Notes: generated by a model not told the origin, from the sequence alone. Shown: positions 1 through 9,201, counted from the first letter of the stretch. The stretch is DNA of 64,000 nt from Bradyrhizobium sp. SZCCT0231 (GCF_018130245.1 NZ_JAFCKP010000002.1:186001-250000); one strand, 5' to 3'. Program-made: numbers and translations.

Positions 1-1719
1 ATGGAGACGCGCGCGGCGGTGTGCGAATACGACGCCAAGCGCGACCATCTGACGCTGACGGTCGGCAGCCAGGGCAGCCACCGCCTGCGCGACATCCTGT
101 GCCAGAACGTGCTCAACATCCCCACCGACAAGATGCGGGTGATCTGCCCCGACGTCGGTGGCGGTTTCGGCACGAAACTGTTTCCCTATCGGGAATATGC
201 GTTGATGGCGGTGGCCGCGCGAAAACTGAAGAAGGCGGTGAAATGGGCGGCCGACCGCTCCGAGCATTTCATGGGCGACGCGCAGGGCCGCGACAACGTC
301 ACCACCGCCAAGATGGCGCTGGCCGAGGACGGCAAGTTCCTCGCGATGGATTGCGACCTGATGGGCGACATGGGCGCGTATCTCTCGACCTTCGGGCCCT
401 ACATCCCGCATGGCGGTGCCGGTATGCTGCCGGGCCTCTACGACATCCAGGCCTTCCACTGCCGGGTGCGCACCATCTTCACCCACAGCGTGCCGGTCGA
501 TGCCTATCGCGGCGCCGGGCGGCCCGAGGCGGCCTATGTCATCGAGCGTCTCGTCGATGCCTGCGCGCGAAAACTCGACATGACGCCGGACGCCATCCGC
601 CGCAAGAATTTCATCCCGCCCAAGGCGCTGCCGTACAAGACAGCCACGGGCAAGGTCTATGATTCCGGCGACTTCGCCGCGCATCTGAAGCGCGCGATGG
701 AGATCGCGGAATGGAAGGAATTCCCCAAGCGCGCCAAGGCGGCCAAGAAGCACGGGCTTATCCGCGGCATTGGTCTTGCGAGCTATGTCGAGATTTGCGG
801 CGTGATGGGTGAGGAGACGGCCAACGTCCGCCTCGATCCCAATGGCGACGTCACCGTGCTGATCGGCACGCAATCGAGCGGGCAGGGCCATCAGACCGCC
901 TATGCGCAGATCGTCGCGGAGCAGTTCGGCCTGCCGCCGGAGCGCGTGCATATCCACCAGGGCGATACCGACGAGATCGCGACGGGCCTCGGGACCGGCG
1001 GCTCGGCCTCGATTCCCACGGGCGGCGTCTGCGTGGAGCGCGCTGCGGGCGATCTGGGCAAGAAGCTGAAGGAGCTTGCAGCGCAGGCGCTGGAGGCCAG
1101 CGCCGGCGACCTCGAGATCACCGACGGTGTGGTTCGCATTTCCGGCACCGACCGCTCGATCTCCTTCGCCGATCTCGCCAAGCGGCCCGGCGCCGATCCG
1201 TCGAAGCTGAACGGCAGCGCGACCTTCGCCAGCGCCGACGGCACCTATCCCAACGGCACGCATCTGGCGGAGGTCGAGATCGATCCGGCCACCGGCATCA
1301 TCAGAATCGTCAACTACGTGATCGTCGACGATTTCGGCAAGACGCTCAATCCGCTGCTTTTGGCGGGCCAGGTGCATGGCGGCGCCATGCAGGGCATCGG
1401 CCAGGCGCTGATGGAGCAGGTAGTCTATGGGCCGACCGACGGCCAGCTCATCACCGCCACCTACATGGACTACGCGCTGCCGCGGGCGGCGGATGGTCCG
1501 TCCTTCGTGTTCGAGACCCACAACGTTCCCTGCAAGACCAACCCGCTGGGGGTGAAGGGGGCGGGCGAGGCCGGCGCGATCGGCTCCTGCCCGGCCGTCG
1601 TCAACGCCATCGTCGACGCGCTCTGGCGCGAATACAAGATCGGCCACATCGACATGCCGGCAACGCCGGAGCGGGTGTGGATCGCGATCAACGAGCATCA
1701 CCGCCGTCACACCCTCTAA
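1..1719 (+). CDS. Xanthine dehydrogenase/CoxL family molybdopterin-binding subunit, 5' truncated by window edge
   Basis: This is the C-terminal 572 residues of the large subunit of a molybdenum hydroxylase, the chain that holds the Mo-pterin cytosine dinucleotide cofactor and oxidises its substrate. Family members run to about 770-790 residues, so roughly 200 are missing; the ATG at base 1 is an internal methionine. Visible motifs are GGGFGTK near residue 52, the active-site loop AYRGAGR at residues 168-174, and the catalytic glutamate in GAGEAG (E523). The loop is AYRGAGR, not the AYRCSFR of proven form I CO dehydrogenase, so this belongs to the 'form II'/unassigned clade. The substrate cannot be read from the sequence. 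The FAD and 2Fe-2S subunit genes, if present, lie outside the window. The gene ends with TAA at 1717-1719. Confidence 0.9.
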   Translation: METRAAVCEYDAKRDHLTLTVGSQGSHRLRDILCQNVLNIPTDKMRVICPDVGGGFGTKLFPYREYALMAVAARKLKKAVKWAADRSEHFMGDAQGRDNVTTAKMALAEDGKFLAMDCDLMGDMGAYLSTFGPYIPHGGAGMLPGLYDIQAFHCRVRTIFTHSVPVDAYRGAGRPEAAYVIERLVDACARKLDMTPDAIRRKNFIPPKALPYKTATGKVYDSGDFAAHLKRAMEIAEWKEFPKRAKAAKKHGLIRGIGLASYVEICGVMGEETANVRLDPNGDVTVLIGTQSSGQGHQTAYAQIVAEQFGLPPERVHIHQGDTDEIATGLGTGGSASIPTGGVCVERAAGDLGKKLKELAAQALEASAGDLEITDGVVRISGTDRSISFADLAKRPGADPSKLNGSATFASADGTYPNGTHLAEVEIDPATGIIRIVNYVIVDDFGKTLNPLLLAGQVHGGAMQGIGQALMEQVVYGPTDGQLITATYMDYALPRAADGPSFVFETHNVPCKTNPLGVKGAGEAGAIGSCPAVVNAIVDALWREYKIGHIDMPATPERVWIAINEHHRRHTL

Positions 1720-1846
1720 ACCCGATCTCCGCGCGCACGGGAATAAACGCGCCGCGCGGGGTTCTACCCATGATGGGTCCCGGCTTCCCGTGAAGCCGGC
1801 GAAGTCTCATTCCCTGAACGTCTCGAGAGCCGGAGAAACGAACCAA

Positions 1847-2296
1847 ATGAAACGGACGATAATTGTCGCGGGCGCCCTCGTGCTGGGCGCGGGTGCCGTG
1901 ATGGCGCAACAGGAGATTGCCGTCCAGCAGGACAATCTGATGCGAGCGATCGCCAAGAATCAGTATGGCGTCCTTCAGAAGATGAGCAAGGGCGATATTC
2001 CCTTCGACAGGAAAGCGGCCGATCAGACCATCGCCAGCATCGAGGCCGATGTTGCCAAGATCGCCAAGACCTTCGAGATCAATCCCAAGCAGGATGTCGT
2101 CAACGCGACCTATGGCTCCTCGCCGAAGGTCTGGCAGAACAAGGCCGATTTCGAATCCAAGATCCCGCCGGTGCAGAAGGCGATCGCCGACGTCAAAGGC
2201 AAGATCACCGATGTCGCGAGCCTGAAGGCGGCCTACACCGCGATCAACGACCGTTGCAATGATTGTCACGAAACCTATCGCGTGAAGTTGAAATAA
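1847..2296 (+). CDS. Cytochrome c' (periplasmic c-type cytochrome, CxxCH near C-terminus)
   Basis: A 149-residue exported cytochrome c of the cytochrome c'/c-556 class. Residues 1 to about 20 form a signal peptide (MKRTIIV..., hydrophobic core, cleavage after VMAQ). The rest is a helical domain with the haem-binding motif CNDCH at C137, C140 and H141 close to the C-terminus, as in class II cytochromes. These four-helix-bundle proteins bind gases or carry electrons in the periplasm. The start was chosen at 1847 because a GGAG-type ribosome site (about 1833) precedes it and the signal peptide follows; an in-frame ATG at 1790 would add 19 non-signal residues. It stands alone, 127 nt after the CoxL-like gene, and is followed by its own terminator. 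Confidence 0.88.
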   Translation: MKRTIIVAGALVLGAGAVMAQQEIAVQQDNLMRAIAKNQYGVLQKMSKGDIPFDRKAADQTIASIEADVAKIAKTFEINPKQDVVNATYGSSPKVWQNKADFESKIPPVQKAIADVKGKITDVASLKAAYTAINDRCNDCHETYRVKLK

Positions 2297-2317
2297 CCAG
2301 GCGATGAGGAAGCAGTG

Positions 2318-2350
2318 AAGGGGGCGGTTGCGAAGGCAGCCGCCCTTTTT
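2318..2350 (+). terminator. Rho-independent terminator after cytochrome c' gene
   Basis: A GC-rich hairpin (left arm about AAGGGGGCGG, right arm CCGCCCTTT with one bulged G) is followed by a run of five T residues at 2346-2350. It sits 21 nt after the cytochrome stop codon on the same strand. Confidence 0.7.
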
Positions 2351-2539
2351 GCGTGGCCGCGAGCCGCAGCGAGGTAGTAATTCTGTCCGCAAGGGCCTGA
2401 CGGATCGCTCTCAGAGCAGCTATCTTTGTGGCAAAGCGCCGTGCGCTCACACGAGTCGATGCATCCTCCTCCCGACACCCTCAGGACATCAGGGAGTTCC
2501 AACGCGCGGCGAGCATCTCAATCAACAGCGAGACAGGCC

Positions 2540-3823
2540 ATGGTAAAACCGTTCCCGTCGAAGACCCATATCGGCAACCATATGCTGCATCCCGAAACCT
2601 TGATGCTGACCTATGGCTATGATCCACAATTGTCGGAGGGCGCCATCAAGCCGCCGGTGTTCCTGACCTCCACCTTCGTGTTCAAGACGGCCGAGGACGG
2701 GCAGGACTTCTTCGATTACGTCGCCGGCCGGCGCGAGCCGCCGGAAGGCATGGGTGCAGGCCTCGTCTATTCGCGCTTCAATCATCCCAACAGCGAAATC
2801 GTCGAGGACAGGCTCGCGATCTACGAGCGCACCGAGAGTTGCGCGCTGTTCTCATCCGGCATGGCGGCCATCGCAACCACGATCCTGGCCTTCGTTCGCC
2901 CCGGCGATGTCATTCTGCACTCCCAGCCACTCTATGGCGGGACGGAAACCCTGCTGACGAACACGCTTGCGCGTCTGTCGATCGGCGCCGTCGGCTTTGC
3001 CGACGGTATCGACGAGACGGCAGTCAAGCAGGCGTCGGAGGAGGCTATGGGCAAGGGACGGGTTTCGATGATCCTGATCGAGACGCCCGCCAATCCGACC
3101 AATGGCCTCGTCGACATCGCGATGATCCGCCGCGTTGCCGACGCGATCGGAAAGACACAGGGACACACTCCGATCATCGCCTGCGACAATACGCTGCTCG
3201 GACCGGTGTTTCAGCGGCCGATCGAGCACGGTGCGGACCTGTCGCTGTATTCGCTGACCAAATATGTCGGCGGTCATTCCGACCTGATCGCGGGCGCCGC
3301 GCTCGGCTCGAAGGCGATCATGAAGGGCATCAAGGCCTTGCGCGGCGCCATCGGGACCCAGCTCGATCCGCATTCCTGCTGGATGATCAACCGCTCGCTG
3401 GAGACGCTGAGCCTGCGGATGGAGAAGGCCAACGACAATGCGCGCCTCGTGGCGGACTTCCTGCGCGATCATCCGAAGGTCGCCAAGGTCCACTATCTCG
3501 GTCATCACGAAGAGGCTTCGCCGGCCGGGCGCGCGTTTGCGAGGCAGTGTCTCGGTGCCGGATCCACCTTCTCCTTCGACATCGCCGGCGGCAAGGAGGC
3601 GGCGGTCAAATTCCTCAACGCGCTGCAGATCCTCAAGCTGGCGGTGAGCCTCGGCGGAACGGAATCGCTTGCGAGCCTGCCTGCAACCATGACCCATTCC
3701 GGCGTTCCCGCCGACATCCGCCGCAAGATCGGCGTCCTCGATTCCACGATCCGGCTGTCGATCGGCATCGAGCACCCGTCGGACCTGATCGCTGACCTGA
3801 CGCAGGCGCTGAACGCGGCTTGA
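2540..3823 (+). CDS. Cystathionine gamma-synthase/methionine gamma-lyase family PLP enzyme
   Basis: A 427-residue Cys/Met-metabolism PLP-dependent enzyme (AAT-I fold). The PLP lysine lies in [11 protein letters not shown] at K241. The SSGMAAI phosphate-binding segment, QPLYGGT and the [10 protein letters not shown] stretch are all typical of the family, which makes or breaks the C-gamma/S or C-beta/S bonds of cystathionine, homocysteine and methionine. The family does not allow the exact reaction to be read from sequence; alphaproteobacterial members of this subgroup are usually labelled only 'cystathionine gamma-synthase family'. The start at 2540 (MVKPFPSK) is preferred over an in-frame ATG at 2426 because family members begin here and GCGAG lies just upstream. 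The gene is monocistronic, with an interspersed palindrome after it. Confidence 0.85.
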   Translation: MVKPFPSKTHIGNHMLHPETLMLTYGYDPQLSEGAIKPPVFLTSTFVFKTAEDGQDFFDYVAGRREPPEGMGAGLVYSRFNHPNSEIVEDRLAIYERTESCALFSSGMAAIATTILAFVRPGDVILHSQPLYGGTETLLTNTLARLSIGAVGFADGIDETAVKQASEEAMGKGRVSMILIETPANPTNGLVDIAMIRRVADAIGKTQGHTPIIACDNTLLGPVFQRPIEHGADLSLYSLTKYVGGHSDLIAGAALGSKAIMKGIKALRGAIGTQLDPHSCWMINRSLETLSLRMEKANDNARLVADFLRDHPKVAKVHYLGHHEEASPAGRAFARQCLGAGSTFSFDIAGGKEAAVKFLNALQILKLAVSLGGTESLASLPATMTHSGVPADIRRKIGVLDSTIRLSIGIEHPSDLIADLTQALNAA

Positions 3824-3839
3824 GCGTGATCGAAAAATG

Positions 3840-3926
3840 CGTAGCCCGGATGGAGCGCAGCGAAAGCCGGGATCGCATCCGCGGAGACAATGGCCCCGGA
3901 TTGCGCTGCGCTCCATCCGGGCTACG
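3840..3926. repeat. Interspersed palindromic repeat (family F, 'GTAGCCCGGATGGAGCG')
   Basis: Perfect 23-bp inverted arms at 3840-3862 and 3904-3926 enclose a 41-nt spacer. The outer ends read CGTAGCCCGG and CCGGGCTACG. It fills the gap between two convergent genes. I recognise the type as a common Bradyrhizobium intergenic repeat; that identification is from memory. Confidence 0.85.
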
Positions 3927-4007
3927 AAATTCAGCCGCCTTGGAATTGAAAAGCCGGACGCTCCCTCCTTGCGTCCGGCCTTTCCGCGACGAAGCCGCGT
4001 TTTCGCT

Positions 4008-4427
4008 TTACTTCGTCACCTGACCGCGGATCTCGCCGCCCGGGTTCGCCGCGGTGTGGATGTTGATGTAGTACTTGCCGCCGAGCAGATCGGCGGCCTG
4101 CGCGTCCGTGAGCGTTGCTTCGCCCTTGACCGGGCTCGAGGCCGCATTCGGAATCGCGACCGCGACGCCGGCGTTCTTGCCGGCTTCGGCAGGCCCATGG
4201 AAATGCGCGGCGGTGGCGGGGCCGGAGAGGCCGGAATAGGTGACGGTCCAGGACAGTTTCTTGCTGGCAGCGTCGTAGTTCAGATCGGCCGTTCCCGTGG
4301 CGCTGCTGGCGATGGCGGGGACTTCGGCTTTGGCGTCCAGCGTTGCCTTGAGCTTCTCCGCGTTGGCCGGGGCGGCGAACGCAACGGCAGCTCCGAGCGC
4401 CAGTGTGGCAAAAACGGCTTTGGTCAT
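4008..4427 (-). CDS. CHRD domain-containing secreted protein
   Basis: A 139-residue exported protein. Residues 1 to about 23 are a signal peptide ending in APANA. The remainder is one CHRD domain, the beta-rich domain first described in chordin, with the typical AAHFHGPA segment, then a long strand region and the C-terminal HTAANPGGEIRGQV motif. Bacterial CHRD proteins are secreted and of unknown biochemical function. The start at 4427 follows a good ribosome site (GGGAGAGACCC on the minus strand). It is divergent from the diheme cytochrome gene across 148 nt and convergent with the PLP enzyme gene. Confidence 0.85.
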   Translation of the reverse strand: MTKAVFATLALGAAVAFAAPANAEKLKATLDAKAEVPAIASSATGTADLNYDAASKKLSWTVTYSGLSGPATAAHFHGPAEAGKNAGVAVAIPNAASSPVKGEATLTDAQAADLLGGKYYINIHTAANPGGEIRGQVTK

Positions 4428-4575
4428 GGGTCTCTCCCTGTTGACGCCTGATTGCTCTTCAAACAGTACATCATGCGGTTTATTCCGGCATTACAGCCTG
4501 GCCGTCTAAAATTTTCGTGGTTGGATCGGGCGCGGCATGACCCTTAAGTTCGCGCGCTCACGATGGAATGATTGA

Positions 4576-5499
4576 ATGCTGCGACGAATGCTTCTTGCCG
4601 CCCTGATCGCCGCCGCCTCGGCGTTCGCCCTGCATTGGTGGTTGACCGCCCCGGCCGCGCTGGCCCTGCCGGCGCCGACACGCAACCCCGATCTCGCCAA
4701 CGGGCGGGAACTGTTCAACGCCGGCGGCTGCTCGTCCTGTCATGCCATCCCCAATCAGCCCGATCGCCTGCGGCTCGGCGGCGGGCTGGCTTTGGGCTCG
4801 CCGTTCGGGACGTTCTACGCCCCCAATATTTCCCCCGATCCGGCCGACGGGATCGGCCGCTGGAGCGAGGCTGATTTCGTCAACGCCGTGATGCGCGGCA
4901 TCTCGCCCGCGGGCGCGCACTATTTCCCCGCGTTTCCCTACACGTCCTATCATCTGGCAAGAATCGACGACGTTCGCGACCTCTTTGCCTATCTGAAGAC
5001 GCTTCCGCCAGTGTCCGGCAGAGTGCGCGAGCACGCGCTGCCGTTTCCGTTCAACATTCGCCGCAATGTCGGCATCTGGAAACTGCTGTTCATGGACAGC
5101 GCGCCGGTCGTCGCGGACGCCGCGCGCTCGCCGCAATGGAATCGCGGGGCTTATCTCGTGAACAGTTTCGGCCATTGCGCCGAATGTCACAGCCCGCGCA
5201 ATGCGCTGGGCGGCATCATCGCCGGCCAGCGATTGGCCGGCGGTCCCAATCCGGAAGGCGAGGGCTGGGTCCCGAACATCACCCAGAAGCGCCTTGGCGA
5301 GTGGAGCGCGAAGGACCTCGCCTATTTCCTCAAGACGGGTGAATTGCCCGATGGCGACAGCGTCGGCGGCGCGATGACGCGCGTGATCAAGAACACCTCG
5401 CAATTGTCTGACGAGGATCTCGCGGCGATGGCGGAGTACCTCAAATCGCTGACGCCGGTGGACGGGCCGACGCCGCCGAAACGCAAGCAGGGGAGCTGA
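4576..5499 (+). CDS. Diheme cytochrome c, membrane-anchored or periplasmic
   Basis: A 307-residue cytochrome with two haem-binding motifs, CSSCH (C52, C55, H56) and CAECH (C201, C204, H205), each starting a cytochrome c domain of about 130 residues. An N-terminal hydrophobic segment (residues 5-30) is a signal peptide or anchor. The arrangement with YAPNISPD and WVPNIT after each haem site matches the cytochrome c subunits that accept electrons from alcohol, aldehyde or molybdenum-type dehydrogenases. A CoxL-like subunit gene lies 2.9 kb upstream, but two unrelated genes intervene, so a partnership is only a guess. The start at 4576 follows the divergent CHRD promoter region. Confidence 0.88.
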   Translation: MLRRMLLAALIAAASAFALHWWLTAPAALALPAPTRNPDLANGRELFNAGGCSSCHAIPNQPDRLRLGGGLALGSPFGTFYAPNISPDPADGIGRWSEADFVNAVMRGISPAGAHYFPAFPYTSYHLARIDDVRDLFAYLKTLPPVSGRVREHALPFPFNIRRNVGIWKLLFMDSAPVVADAARSPQWNRGAYLVNSFGHCAECHSPRNALGGIIAGQRLAGGPNPEGEGWVPNITQKRLGEWSAKDLAYFLKTGELPDGDSVGGAMTRVIKNTSQLSDEDLAAMAEYLKSLTPVDGPTPPKRKQGS

Positions 5500-5508
5500 G
5501 CCGCAACG

Positions 5509-5754
5509 CTAGCCCGTACCGAACGCCTTGAAGGTGATGATGGTGAGGGTGTCCTGGATGCCCGGCAGCACCTGCACCTTCTCATTCACGAAATGGCCGA
5601 TGTCGGTGTCCTTGTCGACGTAGAACTTCACCAGGAGGTCGTATTGGCCGGCCGTGGAGTAGATCTCGGAGGCGATCTCGGCTTCGGCAAGCGCATTGGC
5701 CACCGTATAGGACTGGCCGAGCTTGCATTTGATCTGAACGAAGAAAGGAACCAT
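5509..5754 (-). CDS. Stand-alone Lrp/AsnC ligand-binding (RAM) domain protein
   Basis: An 81-residue protein consisting only of the regulation-of-amino-acid-metabolism domain of the Lrp/AsnC family, with the usual alternating beta-alpha pattern (FFVQIKCKLG..., YDLLVKFYV..., LPGIQDT). The DNA-binding helix-turn-helix of full-length Lrp is absent. Such proteins form octameric rings that bind amino acids and may modulate other regulators. The start at 5754 (MVPFFVQIK) has GGAG about 9 nt upstream; the longer frame to 5814 adds residues that do not look like Lrp. It lies between convergent and co-directional neighbours with no clear operon. Confidence 0.85.
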   Translation of the reverse strand: MVPFFVQIKCKLGQSYTVANALAEAEIASEIYSTAGQYDLLVKFYVDKDTDIGHFVNEKVQVLPGIQDTLTIITFKAFGTG

Positions 5755-5847
5755 CGCGGGGACTCCGAAAGCGTATCTGGCGGCTAATAGGCCAAAACCA
5801 GCCGGATTTAGCAAGCGAACTTGCGAGGTCCTCCGAGGCGCGCCGTT

Positions 5848-7827
5848 CTAGGATGGGACCACCATCGCCGCCAATGCATCCCTGAGGCGCTGGGCGAGCT
5901 CAGCCTTGCGGTAGGGCTTGGTCAGCACGATCGCTTGCGCCTGCGCGCGGCCTTGCTCGACCAGGGTTTCCAGCGCGTAGCCCGAGGTGAACAGGACCGG
6001 CAGACCGGGACGAACCCGCCGCGCCTGATCGGCGAGCTCCCAGCCGCTCATGCCGCCGGGCATCACGACGTCGGTGAACAGCAAGTCGATGCTGGGATCG
6101 CTGCGCAGCTGCTGCAGGGCATCCTTGCCGTTGGCCGCGGCAACGACGCGATATCCGAGAGCTTCCACCCTGCGAATGACGGAGGAGCGGACGAACGGAT
6201 CGTCCTCGGCGATCAGGATCGTCTCGTAGCCTCGCGGCGCCGCGTCCTCGCCGTCTGGAAGATCGGGCTGGGATTGTCCGGTGTTCGCGCGCGGCAGGTA
6301 GATCCTGAGCGTGGTCCCAAGGCCTGCCTCGCTGTAGATCGAGACATGGCCGCCTGATTGCTTTGCAAAGCCGTAGACCATGCTGAGGCCGAGGCCCGAG
6401 CCCTTGCCGACCTCCTTGGTGGTGAAGAACGGCTCGAAGGCGCGTGCGCTGACATCAGGCGTCATGCCTTCGCCGTCGTCGGTGACCGAGATCAACGCGT
6501 AAGCACCGGGTGCGACCTCGGGGTGAAGGGCGCGATAATCGTCGTCGATCGCAGCCAACTCCGTGCTCAGCATCAGGTGTCCTCCCGATGGCATGGCATC
6601 CTGCGCGTTGAGGGCGAGGTTCAGCACGGCGGACTCGAGCTGGGCGCGGTCGGCAAAGGCCAGAATCGTGCCGGGCCCGGAGGTCGTCCTGATCTCGATG
6701 TCTTCGCGCAAGGTGCGCTTGAGCAGCTTGAACATGGAATCGAGCAGGCTCCGGCAATCGATCGTCTGGGGCTGGAGCAGCTGGCGGCGGCTGAAGGCGA
6801 GCAGCCGCTGCGTCAGCTCGGCTCCCCGTTCGCCCGACTGGCAGATGTCGTCGGCAAAGCGCCAGAGGTCGGGCCTCTCCTTGAGCTGCTCGCTCAGGTG
6901 CTCGGCATTGCCGATGATGACGGTCAGGAGATTGTTGAAGTCGTGCGCGATGCCGCCGGAGAGCTGGCCGACCGTCTCCATCTTCTGCGCCTGCTGAAGC
7001 TGCTGCTCGGTCAGCTTGCGCGCGGTCAGGTCGTGGACGATGCCGACGAAGATCAATTCGCCGTCCTGCCGTGCCTGGCCCACCGACAGGTCCACTGGAA
7101 AGGTCGAGCCGTCCTTGCGCAGGCCGATGGCCTCGCCGCCGGTCTCGAAATGCCTCGCCTCGCCGTCACGCGCCGCATCAGCGTCGGGCATCAGCATGCC
7201 GACTTTCCGGTTCATCACCTCGTCGGCGCGGTAGCCGAACAGGCGCTCGCAGGCCGGATTGAACAGCAGGATGCGGTCCTGCGCATCGAACAGGATGACC
7301 CCGTCGACCGCGGTCTCGACGATCGCGGTGAGACGCGCCACGCTCTCGCGCATCGCGCGCTGGGCGTCCCGGACCTGCTGCAGCAGGAGCGTGGCGTCGC
7401 GGCGCCTGGTTTCCTCCTCCTCGAGCGCGGCCTGGACCTGTCGCAGCTCGAACGGCGAGGGGATCGTCAGGATCTTCGGCAATAGCGGCCAGAGCGCAGC
7501 GGCGGTGAAGACCGACGCGACCGCCGTGGCCGCCTTGGCGAGGCCCTCGATGCCGTAGACCGGAACCCAGAGCGTATAGATCGACAGCACATGGGTCAGG
7601 CCGCAGGCCATGATGAAGATCGCGAACGCCCAGTAGACCCAGCCGAACTTGAGGTCGCGCCGCTTGGTGACGAGGATGGCCAGGGCAAACGGGATCGAGA
7701 AATAGGCGGCGGCAATGCAGGCGTCGGAAACGACGTGAAGCCAGATCAGCTCAGGCTCCCACAACAGGCAGATGCCGTGCGGCGAAAGCATGGACGAGTC
7801 GAGGAGACGTTCGAAATAGGCCCACAT
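5848..7827 (-). CDS. Hybrid sensor histidine kinase with ethylene-receptor-like transmembrane domain (TM-PAS-HisKA-HATPase-REC)
   Basis: A 659-residue hybrid kinase. Residues 25-115 form three membrane helices that match the ethylene-binding domain of plant ETR1: D35, Y42, I45, P46, I72, C75 and H79 correspond to ETR1 D25, Y32, I35, P36, I62, C65 and H69 with a constant offset of ten. C75 and H79 would be the Cu(I) ligands. A PAS domain follows (about 160-275), then the phosphorylated histidine H295 in GGIAHDFNNLL, the ATPase domain (N-box near 405, GSGLGLSM near 476) and a receiver domain with D586. The start at 7827 (MWAYFERLL) is preferred over 7908 because the family begins here and GGTGGAA lies upstream. 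It is divergent from thiD. The signal sensed is not proven. Confidence 0.9.
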   Translation of the reverse strand: MWAYFERLLDSSMLSPHGICLLWEPELIWLHVVSDACIAAAYFSIPFALAILVTKRRDLKFGWVYWAFAIFIMACGLTHVLSIYTLWVPVYGIEGLAKAATAVASVFTAAALWPLLPKILTIPSPFELRQVQAALEEEETRRRDATLLLQQVRDAQRAMRESVARLTAIVETAVDGVILFDAQDRILLFNPACERLFGYRADEVMNRKVGMLMPDADAARDGEARHFETGGEAIGLRKDGSTFPVDLSVGQARQDGELIFVGIVHDLTARKLTEQQLQQAQKMETVGQLSGGIAHDFNNLLTVIIGNAEHLSEQLKERPDLWRFADDICQSGERGAELTQRLLAFSRRQLLQPQTIDCRSLLDSMFKLLKRTLREDIEIRTTSGPGTILAFADRAQLESAVLNLALNAQDAMPSGGHLMLSTELAAIDDDYRALHPEVAPGAYALISVTDDGEGMTPDVSARAFEPFFTTKEVGKGSGLGLSMVYGFAKQSGGHVSIYSEAGLGTTLRIYLPRANTGQSQPDLPDGEDAAPRGYETILIAEDDPFVRSSVIRRVEALGYRVVAAANGKDALQQLRSDPSIDLLFTDVVMPGGMSGWELADQARRVRPGLPVLFTSGYALETLVEQGRAQAQAIVLTKPYRKAELAQRLRDALAAMVVPS

Positions 7828-8022
7828 CGTTCCACCCCAATGGTGTTCCAGGTGGCCTGCGGGGCGGCCCGCAACAACGCTAGACAGTCCCACCACCTGA
7901 CGTCTCACGCAGTCGGCGAAGCACGCTAAGGTGCGAGACTATACCAAGGGACCGGCCAGGTTGCATTTCTCAAGCGCGCGCCCCTGGCCGCGCCTTGCCC
8001 ACTGATTCGCGGGACGCGCAGC

Positions 8023-8036
8023 TGATTCGCGAATCA
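8023..8036. promoter_or_regulatory. 14-bp palindrome TGATTCGCGAATCA between hybrid kinase and thiD
   Basis: A perfect palindrome lies 85 nt before the thiD start; the half-site CTGATTCGCG also occurs 20 nt upstream at 8002. It may be an operator for either divergent gene. It also contains two GANTC methylation sites. No protein partner can be named. Confidence 0.35.
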
Positions 8037-8120
8037 CGTTTCGGCTCGGCGCGCTTGCTGGCGTTCCACGGTCGCGCTAGGACAGGCCATGGCGGCGTCC
8101 TCAAGCAAATGTATCCCGCG

Positions 8121-8921
8121 ATGACGACCCCGGTCGCACTCACCATCGCCGGCTCCGATTCGAGCGGCGGCGCCGGCATCCAGGCGGACCTGAAGACCTT
8201 TGCCGCGCTCGGCGTCTACGGCGCCTCCGTGATCACGGCGCTGACGGCGCAGAACACGCGCGGCGTCACCGGCATTCACGCGGTGCCGGCCGAGTTCGTC
8301 ACCGAACAGATCGACGCGGTGTTCTCCGATCTCGACATCGGCGCGGTGAAGATCGGCATGGTGGCCCAGGTCGCCAGCATCGATGCCATCGCGGCCGCGC
8401 TGTTGCGCTGGGCGCCCCGCCACGTCGTGCTCGATCCCGTCATGGTGGCGACCTCCGGCGACCGCCTGCTGGCCTCTGAGGCCGTCGACGCCCTGCGCAC
8501 CAAGCTGATCCCGCTGGCCGCCGTGATCACGCCGAACCTGCCGGAAGCCGCGGCCCTGCTCGGCGAGCCCGTCGCGGCAAGCGAGGCCGAGATCGAAGCC
8601 CAGGGCCGCCGGCTGCTGGCGCTCGGCTGCCGCGCCGTCCTGGTCAAGGGCGGGCATGGCGAGGGCGCGGAGAGCATCGATTACCTCGTCGGTGCCGAAA
8701 CCACGATCGCGCTCGCCGCGCCCCGCGTCGCCACCAGGAACACCCATGGCACGGGCTGCTCGCTATCCTCCGCCATCGCCGCGGGGCTGGCCAAAGGCGA
8801 GGGCCTGGAAAACGCCGTGCGCAACGCCAAGGCCTGGATCAGCGCCGCGATCGGCGCCGCCGACCGCTTCAGCGTCGGGCACGGCCATGGGCCGATCCAT
8901 CATTTCCACAAATTTTGTTGA
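8121..8921 (+). CDS. thiD: Hydroxymethylpyrimidine/phosphomethylpyrimidine kinase ThiD
   Basis: A 266-residue ribokinase-fold kinase that phosphorylates HMP and HMP-P in the pyrimidine branch of thiamine synthesis. It has the N-terminal [17 protein letters not shown] signature, the central KIGMV and DPVMVATSG segments, the TPNLPEAA motif, and the C-terminal [13 protein letters not shown] anion-hole motif with the catalytic Asp position. The start at 8121 (MTTPVALT) matches the family; an in-frame ATG at 8109 would add only MYPA. No TPP riboswitch is visible in the 293-nt upstream region. The gene is not next to other thiamine genes. Confidence 0.9.
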   Translation: MTTPVALTIAGSDSSGGAGIQADLKTFAALGVYGASVITALTAQNTRGVTGIHAVPAEFVTEQIDAVFSDLDIGAVKIGMVAQVASIDAIAAALLRWAPRHVVLDPVMVATSGDRLLASEAVDALRTKLIPLAAVITPNLPEAAALLGEPVAASEAEIEAQGRRLLALGCRAVLVKGGHGEGAESIDYLVGAETTIALAAPRVATRNTHGTGCSLSSAIAAGLAKGEGLENAVRNAKAWISAAIGAADRFSVGHGHGPIHHFHKFC

Positions 8922-8974
8922 AGCCGGGGCCCGCGGCAGCGCGACCGCGGTGCTGGGCACGACAGTCTCCACAC

Positions 8975-9015
8975 CGTCATGGCCGGGCTTCTCCAGGCTT
9001 GTCCCGGCCATGACG
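8975..9015. repeat. Short palindromic repeat (CGTCATGGCCGGG type)
   Basis: Perfect 13-bp inverted arms at 8975-8987 and 9003-9015 downstream of thiD. It may also act as a stem-loop at the 3' end of the thiD message, though no T-run follows. Confidence 0.7.
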
Positions 9016-9042
9016 ACCTCTTGCAAAGGCTCAAACGCGATC

Positions 9043-9201
9043 ACCCTCCCCTGGAGGGGGAGGGTCGGCTCACATTGAGCGCAGCGAGATGTGAGACGGG
9101 GTGGGGTGAAGGTCTCTCCACGTCCGACAGTGCCCCAGAGGAGAGATCACCCCACCCCGCTCGCGCTGCGCGCGATCGACCCTCCCCCTCCAGGGGAGGG
9201 T
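9043..9201. repeat. Interspersed palindromic repeat (family G, ACCCTCCCCTGGAGG)
   Basis: Perfect 25-bp inverted arms at 9043-9067 and 9177-9201. The 109-nt interior is itself roughly palindromic (GGGGTGGGGTG versus CACCCCACCCC). With the 8975 element this accounts for most of the 427-nt gene-free stretch 8922-9348; no coding potential is seen there. Confidence 0.8.

Noticed and set aside
2426-2540. SAM riboswitch upstream of the sulfur-amino-acid enzyme
   Set aside because: The gene context invited a SAM-II search, but I could not find the conserved pseudoknot core and loops in the 243-nt leader.
3824-4007. Rho-independent terminator from the palindrome after the PLP enzyme gene
   Set aside because: The perfect inverted repeat has a 41-nt loop and no T-run, so I class it as an interspersed repeat.
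7828-8120. TPP riboswitch before thiD
   Set aside because: No CTGAGA or related thi-box core is present in the upstream region.
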